A DNA stretch of 64,000 bases from Piezodorus guildinii (lineage: Eukaryota > Arthropoda > Insecta > Hemiptera > Pentatomidae), in assembly GCA_023052935.1 (NCBI GenBank), contig CM041297.1, positions 5,074,280-5,138,279 of the forward strand, given 5' to 3'. The translations under genes and the position numbers were made by a program. Shown piece after piece: positions 52,290 through 64,000 of the stretch. Position 1 is the first letter of the stretch. Each line of letters starts with the position of its first letter. The notes beneath the pieces are model-generated. The model had not been told where the DNA came from. It made no database searches and saw nothing but the letters and a program-made list of their open reading frames with translations.

Positions 52290-55200
52290 CATAATTTTTA
52301 CTTTCACTAACCTATATATGAAGTATATAGCAGAGATGGGCAAAATCGCATTCGGATATACGAATACGAATGCATTCGGGAAGATCGAGTTTTGAAAATA
52401 CGAATACGAATGCAATCGTATTTCAAAAAAGAATACGAATGCATTCGTATTTCGAAAAAATATACGAATACGAATATACTCACAGATGTAGACAGGTATA
52501 CGCCCGAATTTCACAGGTATGCAAAGGGATACGGTCATATTCCGGCCGTATTCCACTGGTCTAAAAACGTATACGGACCTGTGTACAAGTCAATATGTAC
52601 GCATTTGCAGGCGTGAATTCGAATGCGGTCAATAATATCTTATATTAAAAGACATAAAATTTAATATTTATGATTTTTAAAAAAAAATATGATTCAAATA
52701 TTGTTGAAATAACTTCTTTAAATACGAATATTTATTTATTTACATATATCAACTCTCATACAGTTTCTCTTCTCTATAATGAAATAATTTAACAAATATT
52801 TCTTAAAATTTATTAATTTGTGGAAAATGAAAAACATTAATGCAGTAATGCACTTATAAATTATATTAAAAAAGAAAAGAAATATTATCCCTTTAATATA
52901 TATTTTTTTTTGAGCTTAAAATTTATATCGAAAGTAAAGTTCAGTGAATATTTTAACATTTCAAACCAACTATGTGAAAATAAACAATATGCATTCAAGA
53001 ATAAGTAAAGTTTAAGTGTTAAAGTTTCATCCAGTCTCCCAACAATTTTATTTGTAGGAAAAATCAGTACATTAAAAAGTGATTAATTAATAGTGGTCAA
53101 TTTGAAATAAATAGTTAATGTTAAAAAAATAACTTTATTTCGTCGGAAGTATATATTTTAGATTAAATAAAATAACATAATTATTATATACAATCATAAC
53201 TAAGGTGATACTTTTTATATTATATAACTATTTAACTGCTTTTTAATTATTTTATATTATATTATTTTCTGTAAAATCTGTAGCTTTATAACGGTCTATT
53301 ATGCTTTTCTTATATGCGAATCGAAAAATAATAACCTGGAAAAAGTTTATTTTTACATTTTTCATTTCTCCAGTTAATTTAAGTTTCTTTAATATTTATC
53401 CATTTATTCTTAACACTAGCAACAAGAAGTGGTGAGATAATTAAAATAAACAAAATTAACAATACATAAGGTATTTTTTTATTTCATCAGAATAAACTTA
53501 AATCTATAGATTTAAAAGTAATTATGTAACAATTAATGATATAAATATTAATAATTGTTTCATATTCATTTTTATTCGCGCTTTACTTCACTTCATTATA
53601 ACCAATTATTTTTATTATTATTTTTTTTTTATACCACTTTAATGTTTTAGGATATACTACATTCATTTTCATAGGAAATAAAAACAGGTTCATGAATTAT
53701 TTTCTAAAAATGCCTCTACGGCAAAGGGTATTATTCCTAGTTTAGTCAGTATATTCCTAGTCCATTTAGATTTTTTTACACTCTATTGTGAAAATTGTTT
53801 AGTTGGTTTTTAATTAATTTAGGGATTTCCTTCTGCTTTTGAGTCTTGCAATACTTCCTAAGAAGTCTGTCACATATTTAGTCTCTTTTAATAGGCTCAA
53901 AATCCCAGGGCAGGTATCATGGTAAAATTCCCGATGGTAAAGTTCCCGATGTCCCATGGTTCTAAGGCGGCTTTATATTACTTCTTATCTTCAAACAAAG
54001 TTAACATTAAAAAAAGGATTATACTGAATTTCAATTAAAGCATTTATTTTATATCAAATTACTAATAAGAATAAATTAATAATAATATAGTATATACGAT
54101 AAAAACTAAAGTTTTTTGCGGTTATCATCACTCTCAATTACAGCTTTGAATGTTACATAAGTACTTTTATTAGCGCTTTACTTCACTTCATTATAAAGAA
54201 TTAATTTTATTATTATTATAACTTTCAATGTTTTGGAATAATAGGAAACTTCTAAACTTAGAAAATAGAAACATAATCATGAAAAGTCAATGAGTCATTC
54301 CATACCTGGATTACCTAAACACTACACTGTAAATGCTTAAAATTCAACATTTTACCTATGTTTGAATGCGTGGGGTTTATTTTCACATAGTTGGTTTGAA
54401 AAGTTAAAATATTTACTGAACTTTACTTTCAATATAAATTTTAAGCTCAAAAAAAAAATATCAAAGGGATAATATTTCTTTTCTTTTATAATATAATTTA
54501 TAATGTTATTTATAATATAACTCCATTAATGTTTTTCATTTTCCACAAATTAATAAATTTTAAGAAATATTTGTTAAATTATTTCATTATAGAGAAGAGA
54601 ACTGTATGAGAGTTGATATATGTAAATAAATAAATATTCGTATTTAAAGAAGTTATTTCAACAATATTTGAATCATATTTTTTTTTAAAAATCATAAATA
54701 TTAAATTTTATGTCTTTTAATATAAGATATTATTGACCGCATTCGAATTCACGCCTGCAAATGCGTACATATTGACTTGTACACAGGCCCGTATACGTTT
54801 TTAGACCAGTGGAATACGGCCCACACCAGTGGAATATGACCGTATCCCTTTGCATACCTGTGAAATTCGGGTGTATACCTGTCTACATCTGTGAGTATAT
54901 TCGTATTCGTATATTTTTTCGAAATACGAATGCATTCGTATTCTTTTTTGAAATACGATTGCATTCGTATTCGTATTTTCAAAACTCGATCTTCCCGAAT
55001 GCATTCGTATTCGTATATCCGAATGCGATTTTGCCCATCTCTGGTATATAGTATGGGAAAGATTTGCGATCCTGAAAATATTCGAATCCCAGTTTTCAAA
55101 GTAAATACACGTTTTAGAGTCCCCTTAGATTATTTCCACATCGTACGATTCCAGTCGTACGAAACAGACATTTCATATTTGAGATAACCAAACGTCCTAT
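52290..55200 (+). repeat. R1K copy split by hAT-1
   Basis: The left piece is 52290-52330 ('tttactttcactaacctata') and the right piece 55052-55200 (tatgggaaagatttgcgatc onward). They join at the hAT TSD. Confidence 0.65.
52331..55043. mobile_element. hAT-1: 2.7-kb hAT-like element with long inverted repeats
   Basis: An 8-bp TSD, GTATATAG, at 52323-52330 and 55044-55051. The ends are CAGAGATGGGC...GCCCATCTCTG, fitting hAT (8-bp TSD, CAG/TAG-type ends). The inverted arms are about 655-668 bp (52331-52985 and 54376-55043) and nearly identical. The outer 200 bp of each arm hold many GAATACGAAT/ATTCGTATTC motifs. The 1.4-kb interior is AT-rich with no transposase. All listed open frames in the arms are shadows. 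Inserted in an R1K end. Confidence 0.88.
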
Positions 55201-55315
55201 GATTCCAAATTTAAAGAGAACGTTAGTTTTTTTTTGTTTTAATTAAGACAATTACAAAGGTTTAATGATATATTCTATATATCCGCAAACGTTTTAATTT
55301 TATTACTTTTATTCA

Positions 55316-55422
<107 letters not shown>

Positions 55423-55615
55423 TCCACCCCTACCTCGCTTTTGAAGGCTATACGGGGGTTCTCTCGGACCAGGGGTGAGGGCGGGGGATATATATTGAGA
55501 TAAAATAGTCGAACTCGTAATTATTTGGTTTTAACTTTTTCGGTTACCTGTTGCTAGGCAACGCGTACTCACAGCAACGCGCGCTAACATGCTTGGCCAC
55601 CCCGGCCCCCTACAT
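55423..55615 (-). mobile_element. SINE fragment, GC-rich (SINE-D-like)
   Basis: The complement near 55615 reads GGGGCCGGGGTGGCCAAGCA then TGTTAGCGCG, an A-box-like head, but no B box is found. It is preceded by the T run (poly(A) in that orientation). Tentative. Confidence 0.4.
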
Positions 55616-55621
55616 ACCTAT

Positions 55622-56240
55622 ATATGAAATATATAGTAAGGGAAAGAATCGCGATCGTGAAATTTTCGAATTCCAGTTTTCAACGGAAACACACCTTTTA
55701 GGGTCCCCTGAGTCCAAATGACTAACAACTGCAAAAGGTCTGTGTGCGGTGACTCCAGCGCGAAAACGAAAAGTCCTATACAAATAATATTTCATATTTA
55801 AGACAACTATATTAGATGTTACTGCATCTTTTTCTTAAGATTCGGCTGACTGATAGATCTACTTTATACCACGCATTTTGCACCTTATAAAAAAGGCTCT
55901 AACAATTTTGATTAAACTCGCTAAATCAATGTAATATTAAATGACCTTAATATGATGTAGGTTTCATTCTGATTGAAATAGTCTGGTAGGGCTTAAATGC
56001 CGATAGTTGTATAAATTAGCCTTAACATCTTTTTGGCATTGATAAAAAAAGATAACTAACTATATTAGTAGGACGAATTCGATATAAAAACAAATGAGAA
56101 AAGAGCAGAAAAAATGTAAGTACAATGTTTGTGTTTGGAACAAAAAAAATAGTAATGTATATGTCTATGTATTATACACCGTTGGTAAGCTGAAGAGTTT
56201 AGAGAAAATTACTAAGACTTCTAACGTAATACAAATAAAT
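55622..56240 (+). repeat. R1K, 3'-truncated copy
   Basis: From 'tatatagtaagggaaagaat' to 'acaccgttggtaagctga'. The other end is missing. Confidence 0.65.
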
Positions 56241-56280
56241 AGGAATAAACAATCTTCTGTTAGTTCCTCGAGCATTATTT

Positions 56281-56600
56281 AGAATAGAATAGAATAGAAA
56301 ATAAAATAAATTTTACTCAGGGACAGTGTCCCTTGAGAATAATAAATTTGTACAGTTTATAATATACATGTCTAGCCAACAGACAAAATGAACATAATTA
56401 AATAATATTTACAATTATGGATAAATATATACATAATACAAAATAAAATAACCAAATTAAATTAAATTAATTAAAATAAAAACAATCCTCACAAAATAAT
56501 TGTGTTGAACAAAATGGAAAATAAATAAGTTTAAATATAAAACAAAAAGAAGAAAAAACAAATGAATATTTACATTATTCTGATATTCAGTCTTCTAAGA
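56281..56600 (-). mobile_element. CR1/L2-like LINE 3' UTR, third copy
   Basis: The tail GAATAGAATAGAATAGAA is followed by GGGACAGTGTCCC and 'tctagccaacagacaaaatg', matching the UTR at 19914-20000. No coding sequence is recognised. Confidence 0.65.
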
Positions 56601-56894
56601 ATAACATAAGCTTTACAATAATAAAGGATCTTTAATTGGCTAAGAATTAATTAAAGATAAACTAATTAAAACATGAATGAAAATAATATACTACAAAAAA
56701 AAAAAAGAAACCAAGTCTTCTAATTAAAATATAAAAAATACTAAGACGATTGAAACAAAAGAAGTTTTCAAGATAAAAAAAAAAAACTGAAAAATCATAT
56801 ATTGTTAGATGTATTTTAGAAGATATCATGAACGTTATAAACGTTGAACATTGAAACGTTGGGGATGACGTTGATTGCCTGCTCGTGGTGCCCA

Positions 56895-57052
56895 TGCATA
56901 ATCCAAACGATCAACCAGGTCCTCCTAGGCAGTGGGGGTTGTGAGCTGGGCTAATCACCCTGCAACCGGAAAAAAATTAATTGATTCCGAAACCGATAGG
57001 CAGGGGTGTAATAGGCTAATTGCGGCGGTTAAATATCTCCAAGGTATGTAAA

Positions 57053-57083
<31 letters not shown>
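56895..57083 (+). mobile_element. Poly(A)-tailed fragment of unknown retroelement
   Basis: It has a GC-richer body (GGTCCTCCTAGGCAGTGGGG, 'gagctgggctaatcaccctg') and ends in a 28-bp A run. The body resembles sequence found upstream of LINE endonuclease ORFs, but I cannot assign a family. TSD not found. Confidence 0.4.
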
Positions 57084-57086
<3 letters not shown>

Positions 57087-57423
57087 CAAAACATTGTGAT
57101 ATTGATTTAAACAATCTACCTTCACAATTATTATCAGAAGTTACGTCTCCACAAGCTGTAACACCTTTCAATTTTATATTTTCCATATAAATGCTTAACG
57201 TAAAAGATCACGGGAATGGCAGAATAAAATATAGTGCCGTGCAGTGTGTGCCGGAGGTCGAGCTAAATTAATTAATCAGTGGCTAATTTAATCAGGGCCT
57301 TGAGCGCCAATACCTTACGCAGCATCTCCTACAAATTACCTTCTTCATCCTAATTGCCCATTTTAACTCTTCTCTATGACAATAAAACATATTGTTATTC
57401 ACAATACTGTAGAATGTAAAAAA
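57084..57423. other. Unannotated stretch
   Basis: Nothing recognised. Confidence 0.35.
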
Positions 57424-58612
57424 AAATCTGGTGCGGGCAACACACGACTTTCAGTTACCTTCTTCTTAAAATCGATTAACGAATTTAAAAAATACAGTTA
57501 GAGATAAAAATGAGTGAAACTAATAAAGAATAAATGAAATTAAATACCCACAGAAAAGTGTGTTTAATTAAACAAATCTACTATATTATGATCTAAAACA
57601 ATCAGTTACTTTTATCGATTTTTATTAACTTTTCCAATTATGTGTTTAAGACAATATTTTTTCTAAAATCATTAACTTTCCAACGGTATATCATATATGT
57701 ATATAACTGTTTGTTTATTCGTTTAACGTCACTTTTAGGCTACTATGGCTAATTGGACGATACTACAGCGGGAGTCCTCAATTTTACCTATCCAGGTTTT
57801 AATTAGGACAGGGATCTTTAACGAGTACCTGACATCGCACAGGCTCGGGACCACCTTTTAACGTCCCCTCCGAAGGATGGCATAACTAAGGAATTTTTTA
57901 CTCCCATTAAAAAATCCTAGGGCCACCCGCTGTTTTGAACCCGCGACCTTTGGCATAGAAAGCTATCATGCTAGCTACTACGCTATGGGTGACCTATGTA
58001 TATTACTGTTCTTATATTCAAAAACAAAAAATTGCATTAAAAAAATATTTTTGCATGTTTATACTTTAGTTGAATATCGAATTCGAGTTGTATAATTAAT
58101 TACCTGTTCTTCATCAATGATATCAAGATGATATGATTATTTTTATTTACACAAATCAACAAAATTAACGGTACTTTAGAGAAAGAAAATTTAAAATATC
58201 GTTATTTAAGCCCTGTCAGACTATTTCAATCAGAATAAAACCAACATGATATTAAAGTCCATTAAATTTTACATCGATATAGCAAAATCGTTGAACCGTT
58301 TTATAGAAAATCGTAAAAAGGTGCTAAATGCATGGTATAAAGCTCTTCTGGTTTGCTGATTTTGATGAGAAAGATTTTAGAACGTATATACGTATATAGT
58401 TGTCTTAAATATGAAATATCAGTTTCTTAGAGCTTTCTGGAGTCATCACACACACACACACACACACACAGACCTTTTTGCGGGACTTGGTTATTTGGAC
58501 TCGGGGGACCCTAAAACGTGTATTTCCGTTGAAAACTGGAATCGGAAAATTTTCACGATCGTTATACGTCCCTTACTATATATTTTATATATAGGTGAGT
58601 GAAAGTAATAAA
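57424..58612 (-). repeat. R1K copy with nested SINE-A
   Basis: A full reverse copy from 'tctggtgcgggcaacacacg' to 'aggtgagtgaaagtaataaa', with SINE-A inserted and a CA microsatellite (58447-58471) at the usual site. Confidence 0.78.
57712..57994 (-). mobile_element. SINE-A, complete 283-bp copy
   Basis: A 16-bp TSD with one mismatch: TATGTATATAACTGTT at 57696-57711 and TATGTATATTACTGTT at 57995-58010. The B box is altered (GGTTCAAAACAGC), so it is probably not transcribed now. Confidence 0.88.
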
Positions 58613-58619
58613 ATTAAAA

Positions 58620-59065
58620 CGTTCGCGTATACATAAAACTACGATTGTTATAAATATATCATTAAACCTATTAACCTTTTGATTGGCCGAGAAAAAAACT
58701 GAACTTCAGTTTAAATTTGAAATCATAGGAATGAAGATACAAGAACTGCTTGTAGGCCGTATCGGACCCTCACCTGTTGCTCTCAGACCCTAATTACAAA
58801 GACCCAACCACCCCTACCTACCTCACTCAGGGGTTTTTGTTGCCTTGCTAACAGCTCGAGGCAAAACATCGTTCTCCTACGGAACTGTTAATTCACTCAA
58901 CACCCTACCCCTGAATAGGTTGAGGATAAAGAACATTAATTACCTGGTGCAAATTAATTAACTGGTCTTTTGAGAAGAAACACCGGAGTGTTGCCATTTC
59001 TGGTCTTTAGGAGTCGCCCGTTGAGAAGCTGTTGTATATTATCAGTTTGATAAAAAGAAAACGAA
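58620..59065. other. Unannotated stretch, less AT-rich
   Basis: No coding or repeat family recognised. Confidence 0.35.
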
Positions 59066-59159
59066 TCCGGGGGGCGCAACACACGACTTTAACTTACTCC
59101 TGTTAATAAAATAAATTTAAGAATTTTTAAATACATTTAGAGATAAAAATAAATTGTTG

Positions 59160-59956
59160 GGATAACAAAAAAGCTGGAGAGATTAAATATTACAGTTAAT
59201 CCCAACAAGACCGACTGTATTATTTTTTCTTTCCAGAAGAATAAGCGCCGTCTACCGAAGACCTACGAGGAAGCGGGAATCAAAAACAAGCCGGCCAATA
59301 GGATCGTTTACCTGGGCATCACCCTTGACAGGCACCTCACATTGTCTAATCACTGCCTCAAAAAGATTAGCCCGGCTTGGACCAAGTCCTATCGACTAAA
59401 TCATTTACTAACGTCACCGAATTTTATCCCTCCGCCTGAAAATATTAATATATAAATCATTAATTAGACCGGCCCTCCTATACGGAGCACCGATGCTAAC
59501 TAATATATCACCAACCATAGCAAAAAAGCTCCAGCAGTTTCAAAATGGAGTACTGAGACGAATAGTGAGGCATACTTCTCTACAGAGGACGAAGACAGAC
59601 CAAATACACGACACCTTCGAATTTCCGACCGTGACAGAGTTCATCTCCCGGAGACATATCAAATTCTTTGATAGTCTCCGGTACTGCACGAACCCACTGT
59701 TTAACACACTGACTCCGACAGGACGGCCACAGCGCTGGCAAGACTATGTGACCCTCAGACTAGACTGAGAAACCATAACTTGACTAACTGACCCAGAAAG
59801 ACTAGTGAGCCCCATCACTAGACGTGACTCCCATTCGCTTCCATCATACCAAAATTATTTTATCCTCTCTCTCCTCTTATAATGCATGTAATACAGAAAA
59901 AGAGAACCCATATTCCTTCCTCTATGAATGGAAAAATAAAATAAAATAAATTTAAA
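59160..59956 (+). pseudogene. JkE-related LINE 3' end
   Basis: AAATTGTTG at 59151-59159 and 59957-59965 is the likely TSD, preceded by an A-rich tail. The coding part is TVNPNKTDCIIFSFQKNK, IVYLGITLDRHLTLSNH, KSYRLNHLLTSP, a frameshift, then 59493-59768 with LQQFQNGVLRRIVRHTSLQR, TVTEFISRRHIKFFDSLRY. It shares the JkE blocks but is clearly more diverged. Confidence 0.8.
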
Positions 59957-59997
59957 AAATTGTTGAAGAATTGATTACATTGAGTTTCAATAGTAAC

Positions 59998-60186
59998 AGG
60001 GAGTAAAAAGTCCTTAGTTATGCCGTCCTACAGAGGGGACGTTAAAAGGTAGTCCCGAGCCTGTGCGATGTCAGGTACTCGTTAAAGATCCCTTCCTAAT
60101 TAAAACCTGGATAGACAAAATTTAGGACTCCCACTACATCGTCCGATTAGCCACAGTAGCTTAAAGTGACGTTAAATAAACTTTTA
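59998..60186 (+). mobile_element. SINE-A, 5'-truncated
   Basis: From 'gggagtaaaaagtccttag' to 'aagtgacgttaaataaac'; the head is missing. Confidence 0.65.
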
Positions 60187-60464
60187 TATTATCATCAACG
60201 ACTATGGGTTAGGTCCATCGGCTTCTCATCACTCTCCGTTAACTTTTACAATTTCGTGTATAAGGTAATATTTTTTCTAAAATCTTTAGCTTTCTAACGG
60301 TATATCTGTATTACTACTATTCGTGGGTTCAAAAACACAAAAAATGCAATTGGTTATCAAATTCATCCAACTGATATATTCATCCGTTATCTATACTAAC
60401 AAGACGGTATGATCAATTATTTGAGATGTATACTATTAAAGGTACTATAGAGAAATGATTTTAA

Positions 60465-60955
60465 GTCTTTAAAAATGCGGTTTAGAAATGCAATTATGTT
60501 TTAAAGGTACTTATTACACATTTAGTTTTGCTCCAAATCATACTAAAGTATTTCATTTCATAACTTTACTGTAATGTTAATTACATAGCAAAGACAATTA
60601 TAGATATTAATACGCGGGGGTTACCTGTAGCATTGTGGTTAGCATAACAGCCTTCTACACCCAAGGACAGGGGTTCAAGGACATCCACAGGTGGTCCTAG
60701 GATTTTTTTAAAAGAGTAAAAATCCTTTGGAGGGGACGTTAAAGGTGGTCCACAGCCTGTGCGATGTCAGGAACTCTTAAAAGATCCCTATTCTAATTAA
60801 ACCTGGATAGGCAAAATTTAGTTCTCCCACTGTAGCATCGTCCGAAAATAATAAAATAAGATGGTTTAATAATATAGCAATGAGAGATTTTTGCACTTCC
60901 AGTTAAATGTCCTGGAATGGATATAGCACCTTTTGGAAATTAACGAATCAATTCT
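60465..60955 (+). mobile_element. MITE-1 copy split by SINE-A
   Basis: MITE-1 blocks 60470-60610 and 60865-60955 (tgcggtttagaaatgcaatt; 'gaatggatatagcacctttt') flank the SINE. The right TIR is diverged (gaaattaacgaatcaatt). Confidence 0.6.
60619..60850 (+). mobile_element. SINE-A, diverged copy
   Basis: Head GTTACCTGTAGCATTGTGGT, disrupted B box (GGGGTTCAAGGACATCC), body and 'cactgtagcatcgtccg' end. Old copy. Confidence 0.65.
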
Positions 60956-61350
60956 TAACCTTATTATAAAAATATTATCTTATTATACGTGAAACTTTTA
61001 TAAAAAGAATAAGTTTATTTTTTTTATAAATGACAAACTATACACAATCGAACGCTCTAAATTCGGTAAACATGACCTTTGAGGAGTTATCAGATTAGAG
61101 GTGACACGAACAGTGTTCCCTTAGAGTGGTCGGTATTTGATCTTACAATAAGTGCCAACTGGAGTCAATACAACAAGTAATATTATTTCTCTTATCGCAA
61201 AAATTATTATCTAGTAACTGCGAAGTTCTACATTTATCAATAGAAAACGATTTCGAATAAAGGATTTATTCAACAGTCTTAATGACAGTAAAATTAATCG
61301 AAAATCATTAAAAAAATAATATGTTATTAATTTTATTATTCTTGGCTACG
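60956..61350. other. Unannotated stretch
   Basis: Nothing recognised. Confidence 0.35.
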
Positions 61351-61351
61351 T

Positions 61352-61622
61352 GTATTAATTTTACGTCACTTTATGCTACTATGGTGAATCGGACGATGCT
61401 ACAGTGGGAGTCCTAAATTTTGCCTATCCAGGTTTAATTAGTATAGGGATCTTTAAGGAGCACATGACATCGCACAGGCTCAGGACTACTATTTTATGTC
61501 CTCTCCTACATACCCAAGGATTTTATGCTGTATTGAGGGAAAAACCCAGAGCAATCTGCCAGGTTTGAACGCGCGATCTTGGACAAGAAAGGCTGATGTA
61601 GCAACTACCACAAGGATCCCTT
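61352..61622 (-). mobile_element. SINE-A, diverged full-length copy
   Basis: Complement of SINE-A from 'ttttacgtcactttatgcta' through CAGGTTTGAACGCGCGA (B box region) to AAGGATCCC. Confidence 0.65.
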
Positions 61623-61787
61623 TATAGTCGGTTTGTCTTAATAGAAGTTAATAATTGATGTTGATCTCGAAAATTAATTTCCCCTTAGTAATAGTAATAG
61701 TTCCGCCTTTTCTCCTTACAGAACTATGTTTAGATTAAACTGCTGATTTTTGATAAAAGTATATGGTAATATGTTAACTCAGTAGTA

Positions 61788-61900
61788 AATCTTCCGAAGG
61801 ACGGCATAATCAAGGATTTTTCGCTCCCTTGAAACATTATGAGTATAAACCCGCTTGTTCATAAAAGGCTGTTATGCGAACCAATACACCACAGTTAACC
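61788..61900 (-). mobile_element. SINE-A 5' half fragment
   Basis: Complement of the SINE-A head and central part ('cttccgaaggacggcataat', then AACCCGCTTG, CTGTTATGCGAACCA). Confidence 0.55.
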
Positions 61901-62269
61901 CTTAAAGATGTAGTCACTCACCGAATTTTGTCAGAAAGTCTCCCCTGTACAGAAGGATTTTTCGAAGTCGTGGAACAAAATGAAACCAAATAAAAACTGT
62001 TTTTTCTCTACAATCTTCAAAATATTTGTGTGTATAGAGGAGTATAAAAGACATTTTCTGAAAAAAAAAAATCGGTTATTGACACTTTTCAAAAAGGTTA
62101 AAAAAAATACATATTTTAGTTTTACTTTTTCACGCTAAACATTAGCTTTTCGTTTAAGAAGCATAACTATATCATTTTTTCATCCCTTTGACTCCTAAGA
62201 ATCAGAAAAAAAAAATCATCATTAATTAATTTCAAATTTTACTATTAAAAAAAATCTCGAAACCCGATT
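61901..62269. other. Unannotated AT-rich stretch
   Basis: Nothing recognised. Confidence 0.35.
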
Positions 62270-62282
62270 GAATTTAAAAGAT

Positions 62283-62828
62283 TTTTTTTTCATTTATTGA
62301 GATTTACAACTGTATTAGTTAATACATCAAGTAAATATGTTGATAAAAGATAGTGTACATGAAAAACGTGAAGGGAAACTGCCCATTGGCAGCAAGCTAA
62401 TAATCAATCTAAACAAGAAGATTTCGAGGCCATCTTCTTTTCAGACGCCTCGGAGGATTGTCGGGAATTGAAGAGGAAGCAAGGATTGAAACTAGTGGGT
62501 TAGTGTGGGATGGAGTTTGTCATGGAAGGAATGATACCTGGTTCGGCCAAATCAGCTACAAAGGTAATATTAAGGTCTTTATGGATAAGCTTATTCGTGA
62601 CAAAATAGAGAGCGTTGAGGATGTTTCGAAGGATTTTGGATTGTAAGGATAGGATACGGGAAGAATGTGATGGTTTAGTGGAGCCCCATAGCTCAACTCC
62701 GTAAGTCCAGATAGGTCTTATGATGGTCATGAAGATGAATCTTTTGTAGTTAAATGGAAGTTTAGAGAGTTTGTCGAGTGAGTGTTGAAGTAACCAAAAG
62801 CAGCGAGCAGTTTCTTGTCGTTTCAGTC
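62283..62828 (-). pseudogene. JkB LINE, 5'-truncated 546-bp copy
   Basis: An exact 13-bp TSD, GAATTTAAAAGAT, at 62270-62282 and 62829-62841. The frame from 62828 reads RLKRQETARCFWLLQHSL, MTIIRPIWTYGVELWGSTKP, SKILRNILNALYFVTNKLIH, then a frameshift near 62545 in the ADLA region. A poly(A) tail follows. Inserted at the edge of an R1K. Confidence 0.88.
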
Positions 62829-62842
62829 GAATTTAAAAGATA

Positions 62843-63203
62843 AAAATCTGGTGTGGGCAACACACGACTTTCACTTACCGATTGTTAAAACCAATTAAAG
62901 AATTTTAAAATACAGTTAGAGATAAAAATACGTGAAACTATTAAGAATTAATTAAAATAAATTTACATAGTTTTTATTAAAAAATCTATTATATTATTAT
63001 CTAAAATAATCAGTAAGTTTTTTCTTCTTTTCATCACTTCTATTAACTTTAAAAATCTTGAGTATAAGATAATATTTTTTTAAAAATCTTTCCAACGGTA
63101 TATCATACATGGATATTACTGCTCTAATGTTCAAAAACAAAAAATGGCATTAAAAAAATATTTTTTTCAGTTTTCTCCTTTAGTTGGGTATCAAATTCAT
63201 TCA

Positions 63204-63284
<81 letters not shown>

Positions 63285-63556
63285 TGTTTTTCATCAGAGG
63301 TAACAATATAATATAGTTATTTTTATAGAATCAACAAAATTAAAGGTACTTTAGAAAATGAAAATTCAAAATATCGGCGTTTAAGTCCTGTCAGACCATT
63401 TAAATCCGAATGAAACCTAAATGATTTTAATGATATTTTGCAGGACTTGGTTATTTGGACTCAGGGGACCCTAAAATGTGTATTCGAAAACTGGAATTCG
63501 AAAATTTTCACGATCGCAATACTTTCCCTTACTATATATAGTAAGTGAAAGTAAAA
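62843..63556 (-). repeat. R1K copy with internal deletion and TA tract
   Basis: From 'aaaatctggtgtgggcaaca' to 'actatatatagtaagtgaaa'. A (TA)n run lies at 63206-63279. About 200 bp between 'tgaaacctaaatgattttaa' and 'tgcaggacttggttatttgg' are missing. Confidence 0.7.
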
Positions 63557-63834
63557 ATGAAGGTGAATTATTTTTAATCGACAAGGAATTGATCCCCCAA
63601 GTTTGAGTAAATAAAGCCTCGGGGGCAGGTTTACCATCCTAACTCGGCTATACACTTAATTGATAATATTTCATTTATTATTCATAAACTTTTAAAAATG
63701 AAATTCACTCTCTTCTGAATATACATAATTTAACCCTTTTCCGCCGTACTTTAGGAAGCATAAAAAGTCTTAATTAAAATATAATTAGGAAGAGAATATC
63801 GATTTAATTACTTGACGCCTGGACCTCTACAACC
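63557..63834. other. Unannotated stretch
   Basis: Nothing recognised. Confidence 0.35.
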
Positions 63835-63983
63835 ATCAGTACCCTTCAAAAAGCTTAGGTTCAGAACTTATTTATTTATAGAGATTCGTACCAACAATGG
63901 CCGTGCCAGGAGGTAATTAGGTCGAAATCATGCTCAATCGAAGGGTTTCCTTATCTCTCTACTCCTAAATCTGCTTTAATGTA
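63835..63983 (-). mobile_element. SINE-B fragment
   Basis: Weak match to the SINE-B 3' body ('gagattcgtac', ATGGCCGTGC, 'aatcatgctcaatcgaaggg'). Confidence 0.45.
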
Positions 63984-64000
63984 ATTACTTTCACTAACCT
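63984..64000 (+). repeat. R1K end cut by the window edge
   Basis: The last bases, TTACTTTCACTAACCT, match the R1K end at 52298-52315. Confidence 0.5.

Larger units (their letters stand above)
59070..60450 (-). repeat. R1K copy interrupted by JkE-like LINE and SINE-A
   Basis: R1K pieces 59070-59159, 59957-59997 and 60190-60450 are in order and join across the insertions. Confidence 0.65.

Noticed and set aside
52221..55187. Open frames in the hAT-1 arms
   Set aside because: They are overlapping frames of the GAATACGAAT-rich inverted repeats, mirrored in both arms, and resemble no transposase.

Overview
This window looks like gene-poor, strongly A+T-rich nuclear DNA from an arthropod, most likely an insect. 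I found no convincing host protein-coding gene, rRNA, genuine tRNA or CRISPR array. Almost everything recognisable is transposable-element sequence, often nested and often bounded by target-site duplications (TSDs) that can be read directly. The arthropod reading rests on several Jockey-clade LINE families, tRNA-headed SINEs, a Helitron with arthropod-style termini, and a Penelope-like element with a GIY-YIG endonuclease remnant. The species cannot be named from the sequence. Family names used here (JkA to JkE, SINE-A to SINE-D, R1K, FB, MITE-1 and MITE-2) are my own labels.

Layout. 0-9 kb: a foldback element (FB-1), a JkB LINE tail, a non-autonomous Helitron holding an RTE-like reverse-transcriptase fragment, SINE-A and SINE-B copies, MITE-2 and FB-2. 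8.9-13.6 kb: the best-preserved element, a near-full-length Jockey-like LINE (JkA) on the minus strand, with ORF1, ORF2, a poly(A) end and an 11-bp TSD. 13.9-22 kb: FB-3, several copies of a roughly 1-kb dispersed repeat (R1K), a second 5'-truncated JkA copy, a two-unit minisatellite, a small hAT-like element and a CR1/L2-like LINE tail. 22-25.3 kb: mostly unrecognised AT-rich sequence, an inverted-repeat element and the Penelope-like remnant. 25.6-43 kb: R1K copies, JkB, JkC, JkD and JkE fragments, RTE-like and other LINE 3' ends, MITE-1 copies and SINEs. 43.8-64 kb: more R1K copies, an almost identical second JkE copy inside a MITE-1, a 2.7-kb hAT-like element with roughly 660-bp inverted repeats and an 8-bp TSD, and microsatellites. 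The window ends at what looks like the start of another R1K copy.

How the parts relate. LINEs encoding endonuclease and reverse transcriptase (JkA, JkE and relatives) could mobilise their own copies and possibly the SINEs. Four foldback elements and two degenerate single-arm copies each carry a 33-34 nt block matching a hammerhead-ribozyme core, with a stem II that changes in a compensatory way between families. Together with their 11-15 bp TSDs and the Penelope-like remnant, this suggests they are non-autonomous relatives of Penelope-like elements. That is the most interesting signal I found. The second is the unclassified R1K repeat, present in about 15 full or partial copies.
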